From Helichrysum umbraculigerum (lineage: Eukaryota; Streptophyta; Magnoliopsida; Asterales; Asteraceae): a stretch of 64,000 nt of DNA. Both the position numbers and the translations under genes were made by a program. Under the pieces are notes generated by a model. That model searched no databases, was not told the origin of the DNA, and worked only from the letters and a program-made list of their open reading frames with translations. Location of the stretch: positions 240,516,750 to 240,580,749 of the forward strand of contig CATIUR010000001.1 of NCBI GenBank assembly GCA_949592205.1. The letters are read 5' to 3'. Of the stretch, positions 11,767 through 24,173 are shown piece after piece. The first letter of the stretch is position 1. Each line of letters opens with the position of its first letter.

Positions 11767-13263
11767 GATTCAGATGATGATTAGATTCTGTTGGATACAT
11801 TTGATACATTTATATTTGGGATGACTGTACTCATTATTATGACTACTTTTCACGTTTATTATATTTATTATGCTGATATGGTTGTTTATTTGTGATAGCA
11901 TTAGACTGGCAGTAAGTTCAGCACTTTATTTATAAAGTTCTTACTTATATTATTAATTTTGAACTTTGTGGGTGTGTTCACTGGAAACCCTCACGAGACT
12001 ATAACTCGTCCACTTGGAATACCGAGGGGTTTAAAGGCTTATTGCATATGCTAAATGCAATCGTGATTAACTACGAAAGTGTGGATGTTGTATATTATTT
12101 TTCAAGAGATGAAGGAATCAACCAAGAAGATTTTTCTTAGCCGATGATGAAATTTATAATTTCAGTCAGGGGAGTTTTCTGTTCTATTTTTCTTTCCCTT
12201 ACTCACTTTTGTTTATCATTTTTATACAATGAGGGCATTGTATAATTTAAGTGTGAGGATAGGGTTCGTAAGAAAAAGAATTTCTTTAATTAAACATTTA
12301 AGTTTCTATTGTTCTAAAATTTTGAAAATTTAAAATTTTAAGTGAATAACTAAGTATTTATTAGTTAGAATACTTTTGTTAAAAGTTTTGTTTTGTATTT
12401 AAAAGTTTAGACTTTAATATGGATTAACTGTTTTGTATATATAATGTAAGCTACTTAATAAGAAAGTGATATATAGTTATATGATATGATGTACTAATAG
12501 GCAATCTATATGAAGATTTCTGAATTTAAAAAAAAATTAATAATATAACTTGTTTATTATTTTATGATACATAATATGATGTATGACATAAAAGTCTTAA
12601 TTTTTAAATTTATTATGCAATAATTTTATATCTTTTTACTTATGTGAGTACATTTGGGGGTATATATTGATGGTTTCCTCTGTTATACGAAAGTATAGAC
12701 CCGGTCTCTATTAATATATACTTAAAAATTAAGCAAACGCAAGTCAAAAGTACTTGAAAAGTCTTAAAAATAAAAGATACCTAATGAGGTCGCCAAAATG
12801 GTTTGACCAAGTATGGTTTTGCTTAAACCTGAATCAAGTTATGTCGCTCTGTTGCATGAAAATGCATACCTGTCACCAATGTCTTGATTCTTAAAAATGT
12901 ATTTCATATATTTAATTGGAATATAAAAGTAATTGTATAATTAAATTTAAAGGTATATCATATATGGAAATCATAAGTAATATACAAACTAACAATAAAA
13001 AGGATATTCAGAAATATGAGTATAGATTGTTTAAAGTGCACAAATATATTAGTAATCATTCATAAGTTATATATTAAACAAATAATAATAATTTTATTTA
13101 TACATTATAGTTATCCATGTTAATTAAATTGTTTAAATTTTTAATTTATGAAACAGATTTTTAGTATTGGTATTCTGATTCTTAAATATTAGTTTGATGC
13201 TTATTTTTAAATTTTATTCCGTATTCTACTTGAGGACAAGCAGAACTTAAGTGTGGAGATATT
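11767..13263 (+). mobile_element. 3' internal region of the old Athila/Tat-like element
   Basis: After the ORF stop at 11782-11784 there is no coding sequence. Two purine-rich AAGTGTG motifs stand out. One follows an ACAATGAGGGCATTG string near 12227-12260; the other, near 13230-13262, follows GAGGACAAGCAG and directly precedes the LTR. The same pair in the same order occurs in the non-autonomous element at 50436-57276, which argues for one lineage. The rest is AT-rich and decayed. Confidence 0.6.
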
Positions 13264-14781
13264 TGATAAACATCAAATAGATACTATATTTTATACTATT
13301 TATCCTTATATTTTTATACATTTTATTGCATTTATATGATTTTAGATACTTATTTTGTTAATAATTGCATAAATGTATTTTAATTGAAGAATGAAGAAAA
13401 AGGAACAAGAACGAGACCAGAACTGAAGAATTAAAGCACTTAAAGAAATAAAGATTTAAGACCTTGAAGAAATGAAGACTAAAAGAGTTAAAATAAAGAA
13501 TTTGGCCAAGAAAACAAAGAAGTCCGGTTAAAAAGATTGAGAGTCGAAGAATTAAGCCCAAGCCCGAAAATGGAATATTCTGGAATTAACATTCAACCGG
13601 CGGTTGGATTAACCAACCGGCGGTTGAGCTTTAGGGTTTAAGGCGGTGCAGACACGTGGAGTTGGACCCGGAAACAAATTACTTCAACCGGCGGTTGGAG
13701 TATCCAACCAGCGGTTGGAAGGTCGGTTTTTAAAACTATAAATAGAGGCTCAATTTAGCTTAAACCATATACGATTCAAGAATACTAAAACCGAAAGTTA
13801 GGGTTTTAGGACGACTTTAAGGTGCGATTTTGGAGGCAAAGGAGCTAGGGTTTGAAGGTTTTTAACCCTAGGAAAAGCTGGTTTGCTAATTGGTTCGGTT
13901 TCTTTATCCTTGTAACTATATTAATCTTTTGAGTTATTTTGGATATTGTTTATTTGAATTAATTGTTTATTAGGTTTTCATTATGAATGTTTAAATGTAT
14001 GTTTATTAGATTTATTATATGAATTATATGTTTATGTTGGAACTATATTATTGAATTCTTATTATACAAGAATTGTATGTGTTATATTAATATTGATAAC
14101 AGTTAATTGATTTATATAGATAGCTTTACTAATCTTGTGAGTTTTATAAATTAATTAATGATCGTCAATTATTAATGTTAAGTAACACTGTAATTCAACC
14201 TAATCTTGGAATTGTATTAATAAACTGCTGATAGATCTTAATAAATAGTAATACTTTACTTAATCTTTGGGAGTGTTGCTATATGAAAATTATCTTAATC
14301 TTTGTGATTTTCTACCTTAGTAATTCACCAATAATAATAGCCAACAAATTAAATAGACATAAGTTGATATAATAAGTTTAATAAATAATTGTTTAGATAG
14401 TTATAATCTTCTATCCAATTGAGTATATTTAAGTTGTTTCTTAAAACTTATCTATTAGAATCTGTATCAAAAATATAAATATAAATATGTTCGTTCGGAA
14501 CTAAAACGTACCCCTTATCTTGTAGATTATTGTAAATTGGATCCTTGTATTTAATTGTATTTAATTGTACTATAATTGTAAATATTTGTAATTCGAATAA
14601 ATAGATAATTAGTTATAAATAAGAATAACGTTTTCCTGTGTTCCTTGTGTTCGAATTTGGACTTACTTATTAAGCTATATTACATGAACGGGTCAATCTT
14701 GCATGAATTGTGTGATAGTATTATTTAGTATTTCCTTAATTAAACTTGTTATTATAATTGTCTATACTTTTGCACACATCA
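13264..14781 (+). repeat. 3' LTR of the old Athila/Tat-like element
   Basis: It begins TGATAAACATC directly after the polypurine motif and ends CACACATCA, 1518 bp. The ends resemble those of the LTRs at 50436 and 55440 (TGATATCGC...CACATCA). Four CAACCGGCGGTTG-like palindromes lie at about 13595-13720. The partner LTR is left of the window, so identity cannot be judged. Confidence 0.65.
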
Positions 14782-16372
14782 ATAATTCTGGACATATCAT
14801 TTTAATCATCAAATAATATAAATAAATCTTACCTTCATCGAAATGCTCTTCAATAATTGGATTCCATTAGTAATCCCATGGAAGAATCCTCAATAAGCTG
14901 CAATTGTAAAGAAAAAAGAAAAGTCTAGAGTTACAATTTACACATTAAATAAACAGCTTTTGATAATTCTCTTATCTTATTATTAGATAAAGTTTTCCTT
15001 TATTTAATATCACAGTTACTTTCAAAGTATACATATGAAGGACGTACCTGGAAATACTTCATAAGCCCTAAGTTTTCCAATATTTCAACCATAATTCGAC
15101 TATCAAGACTTGAAACAACAGCACAAGGAATGCGTGTGGTACATACTGCATCCAACCATTCTTTCAGACCTTCCATGGGTTCTGAAAGCTGATATAGAAG
15201 AACAAATGTATGATTTTCAGAAATGAGTTTATTTTTTATTAAATATAAAAGTAATCAAACAACTGAAGTAACCTTAAGAAAATTGTTGCTATACAACTGT
15301 GAAAGCTTCGAACTTAATCTTTCTAATTCACATTCTTCCTTCTCCCACATCAACACCTAAAGCTCAAACAATTTATAAAATAAATTCCAGGAACAAACAA
15401 ACAAATCAATTACAAAGATTCTTCTTATATGTGATTAGTATGAAATGGAAGGTTGAATTTTAATAAGCATCAAACCTTATCCAAAACATGATCCGGAGCA
15501 CCATGAATCAAAAGCGTTTGTATATCATCATTCTCGGGAATCTCTTTTCCTGCATAAATGGCACAACTCTAAGACTATTTCAAGAATTGATTCATGTAGA
15601 GTTAAAGTCTATTGCAAGAATTTTACACAGTCGTGCCCTTTGTTTAAGTGCGTTTTCAATTTATGATATAAATCATATGCACACACCCTGACATTATCAT
15701 ACACATATACACACATATGTTTCAGCATTTAAATCCATCTTTAGATTCATTATAGTTGAAGAAAGATGAACAAACATAGATTTCTTATACTCTGAGAATC
15801 AATAGCTGAATGGCCATGAAACAATCGGAAAAAGTAAGATTAACCTTCAAACAAAGCTAATGAAATCCTAACGTAAGAAGACGATCAAATACTTACCGTA
15901 ATACTATCGAGAGAATCACGAACTTGATGTTTGTGATGCAGATGAAGAATCGTATGGTCGTAGAAATTGACACCGAAGGAAGAAAGATAGGGATGAAGAT
16001 TGAGAAAGTACTGATGACATTGGGTTGTTAAATTTTTGGGCGGTGGTAGATAGAGAGACAACCGATGAGAGAAGGAGGCGTGACATTGGTGGGGAGAAAT
16101 CAATAAAACTTAAGCTTACAGAATAACAAATGAGAGTTTCAAGAAAAAGAGACAGAATTTATTTAAAAGTAAATATTAAAGTGTCCAAATAAATTTATTA
16201 GTCCACAATTTATTAAAATAATTTTTAACCTTTCATTTTTAACTCACAATTTATTACATACCCATGACATCAGCGGTTTAACCACATTGCGACACATCAG
16301 CATGAACTACTACCTCATGATTTGACACATCAGCTTCATGACATCATCCAAACCCCCCTTTATTAGTATAGA
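14782..16372 (-). mobile_element. Helitron-like fragment carrying a gene piece (5' end at 16372)
   Basis: On the minus strand the sequence after a host A starts TCTATACTAATAAAGGGG, the kind of 5' end (TC after A) common in plant Helitrons. The segment holds exons of a HAD-type gene on the same strand. The 3' end (hairpin plus CTRR) is not seen because the old LTR element adjoins at 14781. The Helitron call rests on one terminus only. Confidence 0.45.
14833..16103 (-). pseudogene. Truncated HAD-like hydrolase (phosphatase) gene fragment
   Basis: Five probable exons are seen on the minus strand: 15897-16103, 15476-15549, 15273-15356, 15048-15188 and 14833-14897, with GT-AG borders. Exon 1 gives a Ser/His-rich N terminus that could be a transit peptide. 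The second to fourth give a helical cap-like segment and then GLKEWLDAV...IPCAVVSSLD, which is the second HAD motif region of plant chloroplast-type HAD phosphatases (the group with PYRP-like proteins). The exon 1 and exon 2 phases do not fit (0 against 1), so an exon seems missing. The last exon reaches an in-frame TGA, and the third and fourth HAD motifs are absent. I read it as a broken or captured piece. Which HAD subgroup is uncertain. Confidence 0.6.
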
Positions 16373-16453
16373 TAGATAGATTGTTTAGTTATCATAGAAC
16401 ATTTTCTTATTTAAAATATAATAAATACAATATTAGAAATATATTTAATATTA

Positions 16454-16490
16454 CTAGCACAATACCCGCGCAATGCAGCGGTGAAAGTGG
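16454..16490 (-). mobile_element. Helitron-like 3' end
   Basis: Read on the minus strand, a GC-rich imperfect hairpin (CCGC...GCGG) is followed about 8 bases later by CTAG and a host T, as at plant Helitron 3' ends. I could not find the matching 5' end to the right. Confidence 0.4.
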
Positions 16491-16541
16491 TGATGGTGGA
16501 TGGAGGTGCGAGTGACTGTTTTAAAATAAAAACATACTGTA

Positions 16542-16870
16542 CTCCATCCGTCTCATTTAAAATGTCCACATTACTATTTGGATGTCTCATTGTAAGTGTC
16601 CACTTTGATATTTAACCAATCAAAAAAGACTTTAGTGGGTAGATTTAGTATTTGATGGATGAAAAGTGTAGTTAGTGGGAATAATTAGTAATTAAAAGTA
16701 ATAGATAATGAGATAAGGGTATTAATGAAAGTGTAGTTAGTGAAGAATAAGTAGTAATAGATAATAAATAATGGGATAGGGGTATTAATGGAAATGTTAT
16801 AAATAAGTCAAGGGTAGTATAGTCTTTTTACTGTGTTGAGTAGCAAAGTAAGAATAGTGAATTGGTAGAG
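16542..16870. mobile_element. One-ended Stowaway-like MITE remnant
   Basis: CTCCATCCGTCTCATTTAAA after a TA at 16540-16541 matches the Stowaway (Tc1/mariner) terminal repeat, as in the intact copy at 28843. No opposite terminal repeat is found, so the right border is approximate. A short GATGAA microsatellite follows near 16887-16910. From there to 17362 I see only AT-rich sequence without a gene. Confidence 0.45.
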
Positions 16871-17868
16871 ATGTTTTATATGTAATGAAGATGAAGATGA
16901 AGATGAAGATAATATATTTATTACTATGGCATACTGAAACCTATATTAAACAAAACGCTACACTTTTCGTTTTCCTCCAATCTGTCTCTATTCCAACTTC
17001 TTTTATTTGATTGAATTAGAAGATTTGATGCAAATATTTGGTTCTCTTATTCAATTATTTCCATTCTCAATAAGCTAAGTGTCGTTCAATTTCGTTATTG
17101 AAAAATTATATCTTTTATTATTGAAAGTTGATGATATTGGATAACCGATAAGAAATGCATTATATTTTTTCATATGTTAACATTGTGTCAACTCACTCAT
17201 AGTGTTCTCTTACTCCCCCATCAATGTTATGAATGATGTTCTCAACCACACTGTATCATAGTGTTTTCCTACTCCCCATCGATGTTCATAATGGCATTTT
17301 CAGCAACAACACACACAAACTGACTTTAAAAATCAAAAATAAAATTTGAGAATACGGTACACTAAGAGCACACGGAGTGGTACCGTTTTTGTCTGCGTTT
17401 TTGGTCCAGAACACTGTTGGACAGTGTTCTACCACTCCCTGTCGCCGTTCCCAACGGTGTTCTGGACACCGTTTCAACACCACCGTCCATTTCAAGAATC
17501 TGCAATCCACAAAATCCTTTCTTTTTTTATTATTTTTTTTTTACTTTTTCTCTTTTTTTTTGTTTTTGTTCGGCAGTGCTTTTCTTCTTTTGGTTTTATT
17601 TTATTTGTTTTTTTCTTGTTTAACTTCTTGTTGGTTCACGAGAAGGGATATACTACAAAAAAATGCAAATTGTGTTTTGTTTTTATTTATTTTGTTTTGT
17701 TGGGTCACGGGTGTAGGAAAGAAAAAAAATACATTTTTTGCAAGTGAAACCAATATTTTTTGCTTTTCTATATATACACTTCACAAGTGAGGTTCACAAT
17801 CAATTTCAACTATCGTAAAATTACTCAAATATTCACGATATATACATTACTTTCAATAATTCAATAAA

Positions 17869-17964
17869 ATGTCATCCGATTCATCCTCCTCCGACAACGA
17901 AACTACGTACAAACTTCTTTTGGCACTTGGTAAATATCGTGAACATCAAAATACTAAGCAGTGA
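17869..17964 (+). pseudogene. Start of a PIF/Harbinger transposase-like ORF, truncated
   Basis: Encodes 31 residues beginning MSSDSSSSDNE, a Ser/Asp-rich opening like those of plant Harbinger nucleases, then stops at TGA exactly where the GCAGTGAGAAC array begins. No catalytic domain is present. Confidence 0.4.
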
Positions 17965-18135
17965 GAACAGCCTGGAAAGGTGTCAGACCACTAAGCAGTG
18001 AGAACAGCTCAAAATACTACTGGCAGCGAGAACTGCACTGGCAGTGGGAACGGAGTATACGGGCAGCGAGAACCATGAACTAGCAGTGAGAACGAGAAAT
18101 GCACTAGCAGTGAGAACAAAGCTAGCAGTGTGAAC
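17958..18135 (+). repeat. Irregular array of GCAGTGAGAAC motifs
   Basis: Eight copies of GCAGTGAGAAC or one-base variants occur at spacings of 15 to 37 bp, and a ninth, weaker one near 18646. Units are not flanked by a constant spacer, so this is not a simple tandem repeat. It resembles the short GC-rich arrays in the LTRs of this window, but without clear hairpins. Confidence 0.6.
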
Positions 18136-18897
18136 ACTTCAGTAGTGAATATCTCCATGATTACTCATCTGATGAAGCTCAAATTTTTACACGAAGTCTA
18201 TCAATGTATCGTTAACATCATATCCAAAATTCAGCTCGATCCAACGGTTAACGAATGCCCAGTAATTTCCTGACTTCGTGCAGCAAAAACCGATCAGCAG
18301 ATACTTTGTAATTCCATATCTCATTGTAGAAACATCCAATGACTATGAAATTTTGACACAATGTAGAAACATATGCCATCTATAACATATCCAAAAATCA
18401 CAAGAATTCGTTGGATAACGAAGACACAGTGATCTTTTTACTTCTGCTTAATGTTGCTGTTCCAGAAGCTAATTCAGCTTTCTGCAATGAATTTCGACTT
18501 TGAATATCTGTCAATCAAAAGCTCAGATCGAAATTTCCTCCGGTCGGAATGTTCATCTATATGTTATGAAGTTACAGTTCAAATTTCAAGATGATTGAAC
18601 GGCTAGATAATGAGAACCGGGTTTTTCTTCATCGCTGCGCAGTAAGAGCTGTAACTTGTGTTTCCTAATCGGTTTATTTCGTTTTAATGAATTAATTAAA
18701 TTAAATTTTGTTTTATTTAATTTATTTGTTTTTTATATATTAAATTATACAATTATCATCATTAAAAAATAAATCAAACAAATAATAAAAAATTACAGAA
18801 CACTGTTTAGAACACTGTTACCACTCCACAAAATCCTCACCACAAATTTCTCACTCAGAACACCGTGTTTAGGCCGTCACCACTCCGTGTGCTCTAA

Positions 18898-19348
18898 TAA
18901 CCTTCGCTCCTCCAATTTTTTAGCATGAGTTCTCACGAGGACACTGTAAATATGGTATCAGCACTCCTCGTGCTAATAAGTCCGAACTATTAAAAAAACA
19001 GTCAAACATAAATACATTGACCGTAAAGTAGTGTAATTTTTTTTATTTTTGTTAAACGAGTTATTAATAAGCTTGAACATGCATTATAGATTCTACTTAT
19101 ATTATATACAAAAATTGTTAACTTTTTGCATTTTGAGTTACAACTTCGTTAAAAAGGGAAGAAATTAAAGCAGCTACGTTATGTACTTGATGAATTCGCT
19201 AATAAAGAAGAAATAAAAAGACAGGAGAACAAATCATCTCCATTGATGCATATAACAATATACAACAAATTTCCAACTGTAAATCTATAAAACAAAAACA
19301 AAACCCCGACTCAAATGGGCTAAATACTTTAAATTTTATCAGTTCATA
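18898..19348. other. Gene-free stretch
   Basis: AT-rich flank between the Harbinger element and the GT14 gene. It probably contains the 3' untranslated region of the GT14 gene at its right end. No ORF or clear repeat. Confidence 0.5.
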
Positions 19349-22133
19349 TCATTCGAAAATGCATTGATGTGAGTTAAAAGTCTCGTTTGAGAGTAACTCA
19401 ACCATGTGTTGCTCCAGCCTTTTGGCACCTGGACCAGGTTTCAAGACATCAGCATCACCCCAAATGGTGCAAGGCTCTTTGTTAGAGTCACCTAAACACC
19501 AGCCACCAGGAACTGGTTTATCCTGAGCACGGTTCAGTAGTTCTTGGTCAATCTGGTCAAGAACTGGATCATCAAGAAGAAATGGAGAAGCAAAAGCTGC
19601 ACCACTGTTGATTAGATCATTGAAGTCGTCTGAGTGGAGTGTACGTGGTTCGTGTTTGGTCTCGTATGCAGAATATTGCAAATTGTGGTTTACAACAGTT
19701 CTGTTTAATCGAGGAGAATTACATAGAACGGTGGGGAAGTATACAGATTGGGATGAAAGACTGTTAGATAAGTACATAAGCAGGGTCCTGGGTAAGTTTT
19801 CTGTTCCTAAGATGCAAAACTCCACAAACTTTCGGCTCAATACAGATGTTGGTGAACCTGCAGAAGCATACAAGTAAAACACTTGTCATCATTTGACTAC
19901 TTTTGAGGTAACTTTTCATGTGTTAAAACCAAACCTGACTTTTGTCAAAACCTGTGTGTGTGAACTGAGATATTATGCAGATTTTGGACTACCCAAATGG
20001 GATATTATGTAGATCTTTGTGTGAACTGATAATATGAATGATTCTCTATAATCCCAGCTATTTGAGGTAATGGTCTTTTTTATGTCACTCATCTTGGGGG
20101 GTTGTTTAGGAGTACGATTTCAAGGCGAGAATTGCATTACAAAAAATCATAACTAAACAAATAATCAAAAGCTTTAAAGTTAGGGATACTTGGATAAACT
20201 AAATATTTGCTCAATCAGCAACTCCAAACCTGCTTCTACATATCTACTTACTTCGACAGTATATTATTAAATAAACAAAGAAAAGGATAAGTTCTGCCTA
20301 ACACACTTAAACTGATTGTTGCAAGTCATTACAACTTTCAGAAGATATATTACTTAAGGTCCTATTCTAATATAACATAGTGCTCACAAAAGATTATTCA
20401 AGATGCAGCAGAACTGTGTTCTCACAAGGATTATGAAGCATACATCATGATTTATCCTATCACATAGTAGGTTTTCCCAAAATCAAGATGCCAAAACATG
20501 ATTTAACTTTCAATTTATACAGTAGCTTACACCAAATTTTGTTCAAGTCATCCTCCTCACAAAAAGAAGCATAGAATACCCCATATGATATCTCAATAAC
20601 TTCAGATAACTTAACTAATAGTAAGCGCATATAGATTAGAATAGTAGAACTGAATACTTTCCTGTGAACAACCGATAAGCATCTGGCAAAGGCCGTTTTT
20701 GAGTTCCATAAAAGATCTCACTCTGCTCATTGAGAAAAAGCCCCGGATCAACCACCACAGGTTTCAACATCCGTGACCTGTAAATCATGAAATATACATA
20801 TCATGGAAGTCCCTAATACCTACATAATTACCCATTCAAGTCATGTAAAAGTAACTTTGCCTTACTCTTTCCAGCCAATGTAGCTTGTGTGATTTACAAA
20901 GTTGAGATCTTTAGGCACGTATGATAGAATGTGAAGAAGATCTATAAAAAAACAAAAACAAAAGGCCAACATAAATGCAACATCAGTAAAGTTTATCAAA
21001 CAAATGAGCATATTTTGATAAATATTGTTGTAGGGAAACTTCTTAACCATAAAATACACACTTGACTTCACAACTAACATTGTGAGTTGTAACTAAGTAC
21101 CAACAAATACGCATAAATGGCAAATCAAAATCGTGACTAAACACCAACAAAACACACAAATTTATGAAAGAATGATACTTTCGAACAAAAGTATACACTG
21201 TGAATAGAACTTGCAACTTCAACAACCAAAACAACAACAGCGATAAACGTTTAAGCCAACCTAGTGGTTAAATTAGAACTCATTAACAACTCCAAGAACA
21301 GACAAAGGTAAATCAATTTTGACTCATAATAAGCAATGTAACTCAGTAAACCAGTAGTATACCCACAAACTTAAAACAGTGCAAGATGGATACTTTGTAA
21401 AAATACTTCATCAACCAACAACCCAAAATTTCATATTGAGTACTTTGCAATGTTACTTGACACTTATAAACCCTAGAACACTAAAAATTGGGCAGCTTTC
21501 AGAGTATGCAATAAATTATCAAATATACAAAACTGAAAGTAACAGAAAAATACCATCTTGAGTAACAAGTGGGTAATCAGCAGCAGAAAGATTAATAAAC
21601 CAATCCCAATCAGTAGAAAGCTTCAATAAAATAGCAGCACCATGTAAAGTGGATGAAATAGTTGAAGACCCTTTATGTGAAACTAGATCAGATTTCCCAA
21701 TAACATTAACATTTTGTGCAGCCCAAAATACCCCAATTGATTGAACAGTTAGTGCTAATGAATCACGTTCCTTTTGAGGGGCAGAACGGTCAAGATGTAA
21801 TAAATACTGGTTTCTTGGATGGTAGATGGATAAAAGCAGTCGGATGATCCGACCCGAATCGTTACAGGATCCGGATATAAGATATGCAATAGTGGGTGAT
21901 GCAGGTGGAGACTGGTCGGTTGTTTTATTGTTGTTATTGACAAAAAGAAGTTGGTGGTTGTGATATTGTGTGGTGGAGATACGGTGGGGGAAAAGGTATG
22001 GGTCGGAGAACGACGGCGGCGGTGGTGGCGATGGGAATGGGGAAAAGAAGAAAAGGAGAAAAAGGATGGTTGTTATGGTTAAGATGGTGTAAATAGTGGT
22101 GGATGATGATGGTGATTGTGTTGGGTTTTGCAT
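19349..22133 (-). CDS. GT14 family beta-glucuronosyltransferase-like protein (GlcAT14-like)
   Basis: Four exons on the minus strand: 21554-22133, 20866-20941, 20662-20777 and 19349-19857. They sum to 1281 nt, 426 residues, which fits the family. The protein is a type II Golgi membrane protein with a short cytosolic tail, one hydrophobic anchor (about residues 13-34), a proline-rich stem and a GT14 (core-2/I-branching) domain. The family motif INLSAADYPLVTQD is at residues 180-193, and a DDPVLDQIDQELL...PGGWC motif lies near the end. Arabidopsis GlcAT14 enzymes add glucuronic acid to arabinogalactan proteins; that role here is inferred from family. Exons 1-2 and 2-3 join at good GT-AG sites. 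Intron 3 starts GAAAGT where GTAAGT is expected. Using the only nearby GT would shift the frame by 4 nt, so either a rare GA-AG intron is spliced or this allele is defective. Confidence 0.85.
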
Positions 22134-22440
22134 TTCTTGATGATAAAGATTGAAACTTTTTGTGTTTTGTTTAGAGATAAAGATAAAGATTGTTTCCGGT
22201 GGTTGTGGTGGTTGTTGGTGCCGGCAGTGGTGAAAGATAATAGTGACAAGTTTGTTGATGCTTTGAATTGCCCGTCCACATTCTTACTTTCAAGTTTTGA
22301 TACCATCAATTGATTTAAGATTTCAAAATTATACTAGTGTTGTGGATCCTTGGTGTATGTGTATGTCTAGATTAGAATAGAATAAAAAGTTAACCTAATG
22401 AAAACGTTACCTTATTATCATGTTCTTTTTAATATTATAA
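22134..22440. other. 5' flank of the GT14 gene
   Basis: Between the start codon at 22133 and the Helitron 3' end at 22441. It presumably holds the 5' untranslated region and core promoter. No convincing TATA box was fixed. Confidence 0.35.
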
Positions 22441-23679
22441 CTAGATTATAACTCGCGAATCCGCGGGCTACCACATAATTTTTATACAAAATTTATATTA
22501 TATTTTCATTTTACTACGCAATTTTAAATTAACATATTTATGTGGCTAACATTGTATAAATGTTTTTAATTGGAAAGAAAGACGTATATGTCTTAAGTTT
22601 AATAAATATGATTAAATTAAAGTAATTGAAACATTATTTATTTGTTAATAATAGTACCCTACATATTGTAGATCTCAATGATAGTAAAATAATTTTTAAG
22701 TACTCAAATTTTTATCTTTTATTTCATTAAAGTAAGGTATCTTTATGTTTTCTTACCACAAGAAGGGTGTTTTTATTATAAACACTTTTTTACGTTAATG
22801 TATGACACCGAATCAAATTTTCTTTGTAACTTGAAAAAACAAAAACTTGAAAACCTAATATTTTCAAGTTTATAAAAAATATTCGTTCACATGTTTTTTA
22901 ATCAAAACTTTTTAATATAGAGAAATAGTTTATAAGAGTTGATAACCACCGCTTGGTACCATGAGTATGTGATAAAGAGAAACATGTAATATTACAAGGT
23001 TGATAAGTAATATAAGATGATGTTGCACACTAAAAGAGTTGCATGTTATATTTGGTTAAAAAATATCATAAAAATGATTCGTCACGACAATATTATGATT
23101 TTCTTTATGGTTCATACACTCATATTTAATATAAACTAATGTTTCAGTTTTTCTTAACAAAAGTTAAAATGCAACTATTTTATTGTGCAATGGCATTTTA
23201 CCTTTTTTATTATCGAGTTATTTGGTATATTAAAATTATTTTTTCTTTTTAGAAAGTTGCCATTATAATTTAAATTGTTGTGATAATAAGGCTAGCCGTA
23301 TATAATAACAAAGTTTATAATTCACAAAAAGGTAGATAAAAAAACTTTTTCCGTGGGGTTAAATTCAAAGACTATCTGCAATATCACATTATTGTATTAA
23401 ATCCAAGCAAGCAACAAAAGTAAAGTTAATATAAACAAAAAAAAAAGGATAAAAAATATGTATTAGAAATTTATCGACTCTAAATGTAATGTTTTTTTTT
23501 AGTAAAAAACTTAAGCTAAATATTAAATTGGGAAAAAATGTAATTTGGAGGGTATCCCTGTACGTGTCTACCCCAACCCGCAAGGCGAGCATCAACGCCG
23601 GAAAAATCACATGTCCGCAGATAACTCACATATGCCAAGGCACGAATTCGAACCCGTCACCTATAGGTCACATATGAGG

Positions 23680-24173
23680 TAGGGGTGTCCCAAATAACCG
23701 AACCCGAACCCAAACCCGAATAACCCGAATTCGAAGCTTATTTGGCCACCCGAATTCGAATAACCCGAATTCGAATAACCCGAGTCTTATTGAATCGGGT
23801 TTCGGATAAATATTTTACAATTCGGGTAACCCGAATAAGCACATTAGTTATATAATATTACAAATATAACTTTATATGTATAAGTTTTTTATGATTTATA
23901 TGAATACATTCATATATTATATACATATAAGTTACTTATGATGGTTTATATAAACTATTACCGTCCCTTTGTAATATTTAAGTTTTGTTCAAGATGCGAA
24001 AATTTAGAATATCATCTTATTCGGGTTTAAATAGATAACCCAAACCCAACCCGAATCTAAATAACCCGAACCCGAATAACCCGGCCTTATTTGAATTGGG
24101 TTATAGGTTAGATTATAAACTTGAAATACCGAATAACCCGAAACCCGATTAACCCGACCCAATGATACCCCTA
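23680..24173. mobile_element. hAT-type MITE
   Basis: Ends TAGGGGTGTC and GATACCCCTA are inverted repeats, flanked by an exact 8-bp duplication ATATGAGG (23672-23679, 24174-24181), the hAT size. The interior is mostly degenerate AACCCGAAT / ATTCGGGTT units near both ends. Length is 494 bp. Confidence 0.8.

Larger units (their letters stand above)
17366..18894. mobile_element. Non-autonomous PIF/Harbinger-type element
   Basis: Terminal inverted repeats GAGCACACGGAGTGGT and its near-complement at the right end are flanked by a 3-bp TAA duplication (17363-17365, 18895-18897), as in PIF/Harbinger elements. Length is 1529 bp. It keeps only the first codons of a transposase-like frame (17869). The interior from about 17958 to 18660 is unrelated and holds a short-motif array. 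Confidence 0.7.

Noticed and set aside
17346..17790. Overlapping frames of 133, 137 and 68 codons
   Set aside because: They run through the Harbinger TIR and T-rich runs in three phases; low-complexity by-products.
18918..18993. Mini-MITE with GCATGAG / CTCGTGC ends
   Set aside because: The ends are only 7 bp and the flanks are TTA and TAA, which do not match as a duplication.
23695..24165. Telomeric repeat from AACCCGAAT units
   Set aside because: The unit is not TTTAGGG and the tract is bounded by hAT ends with an 8-bp duplication.
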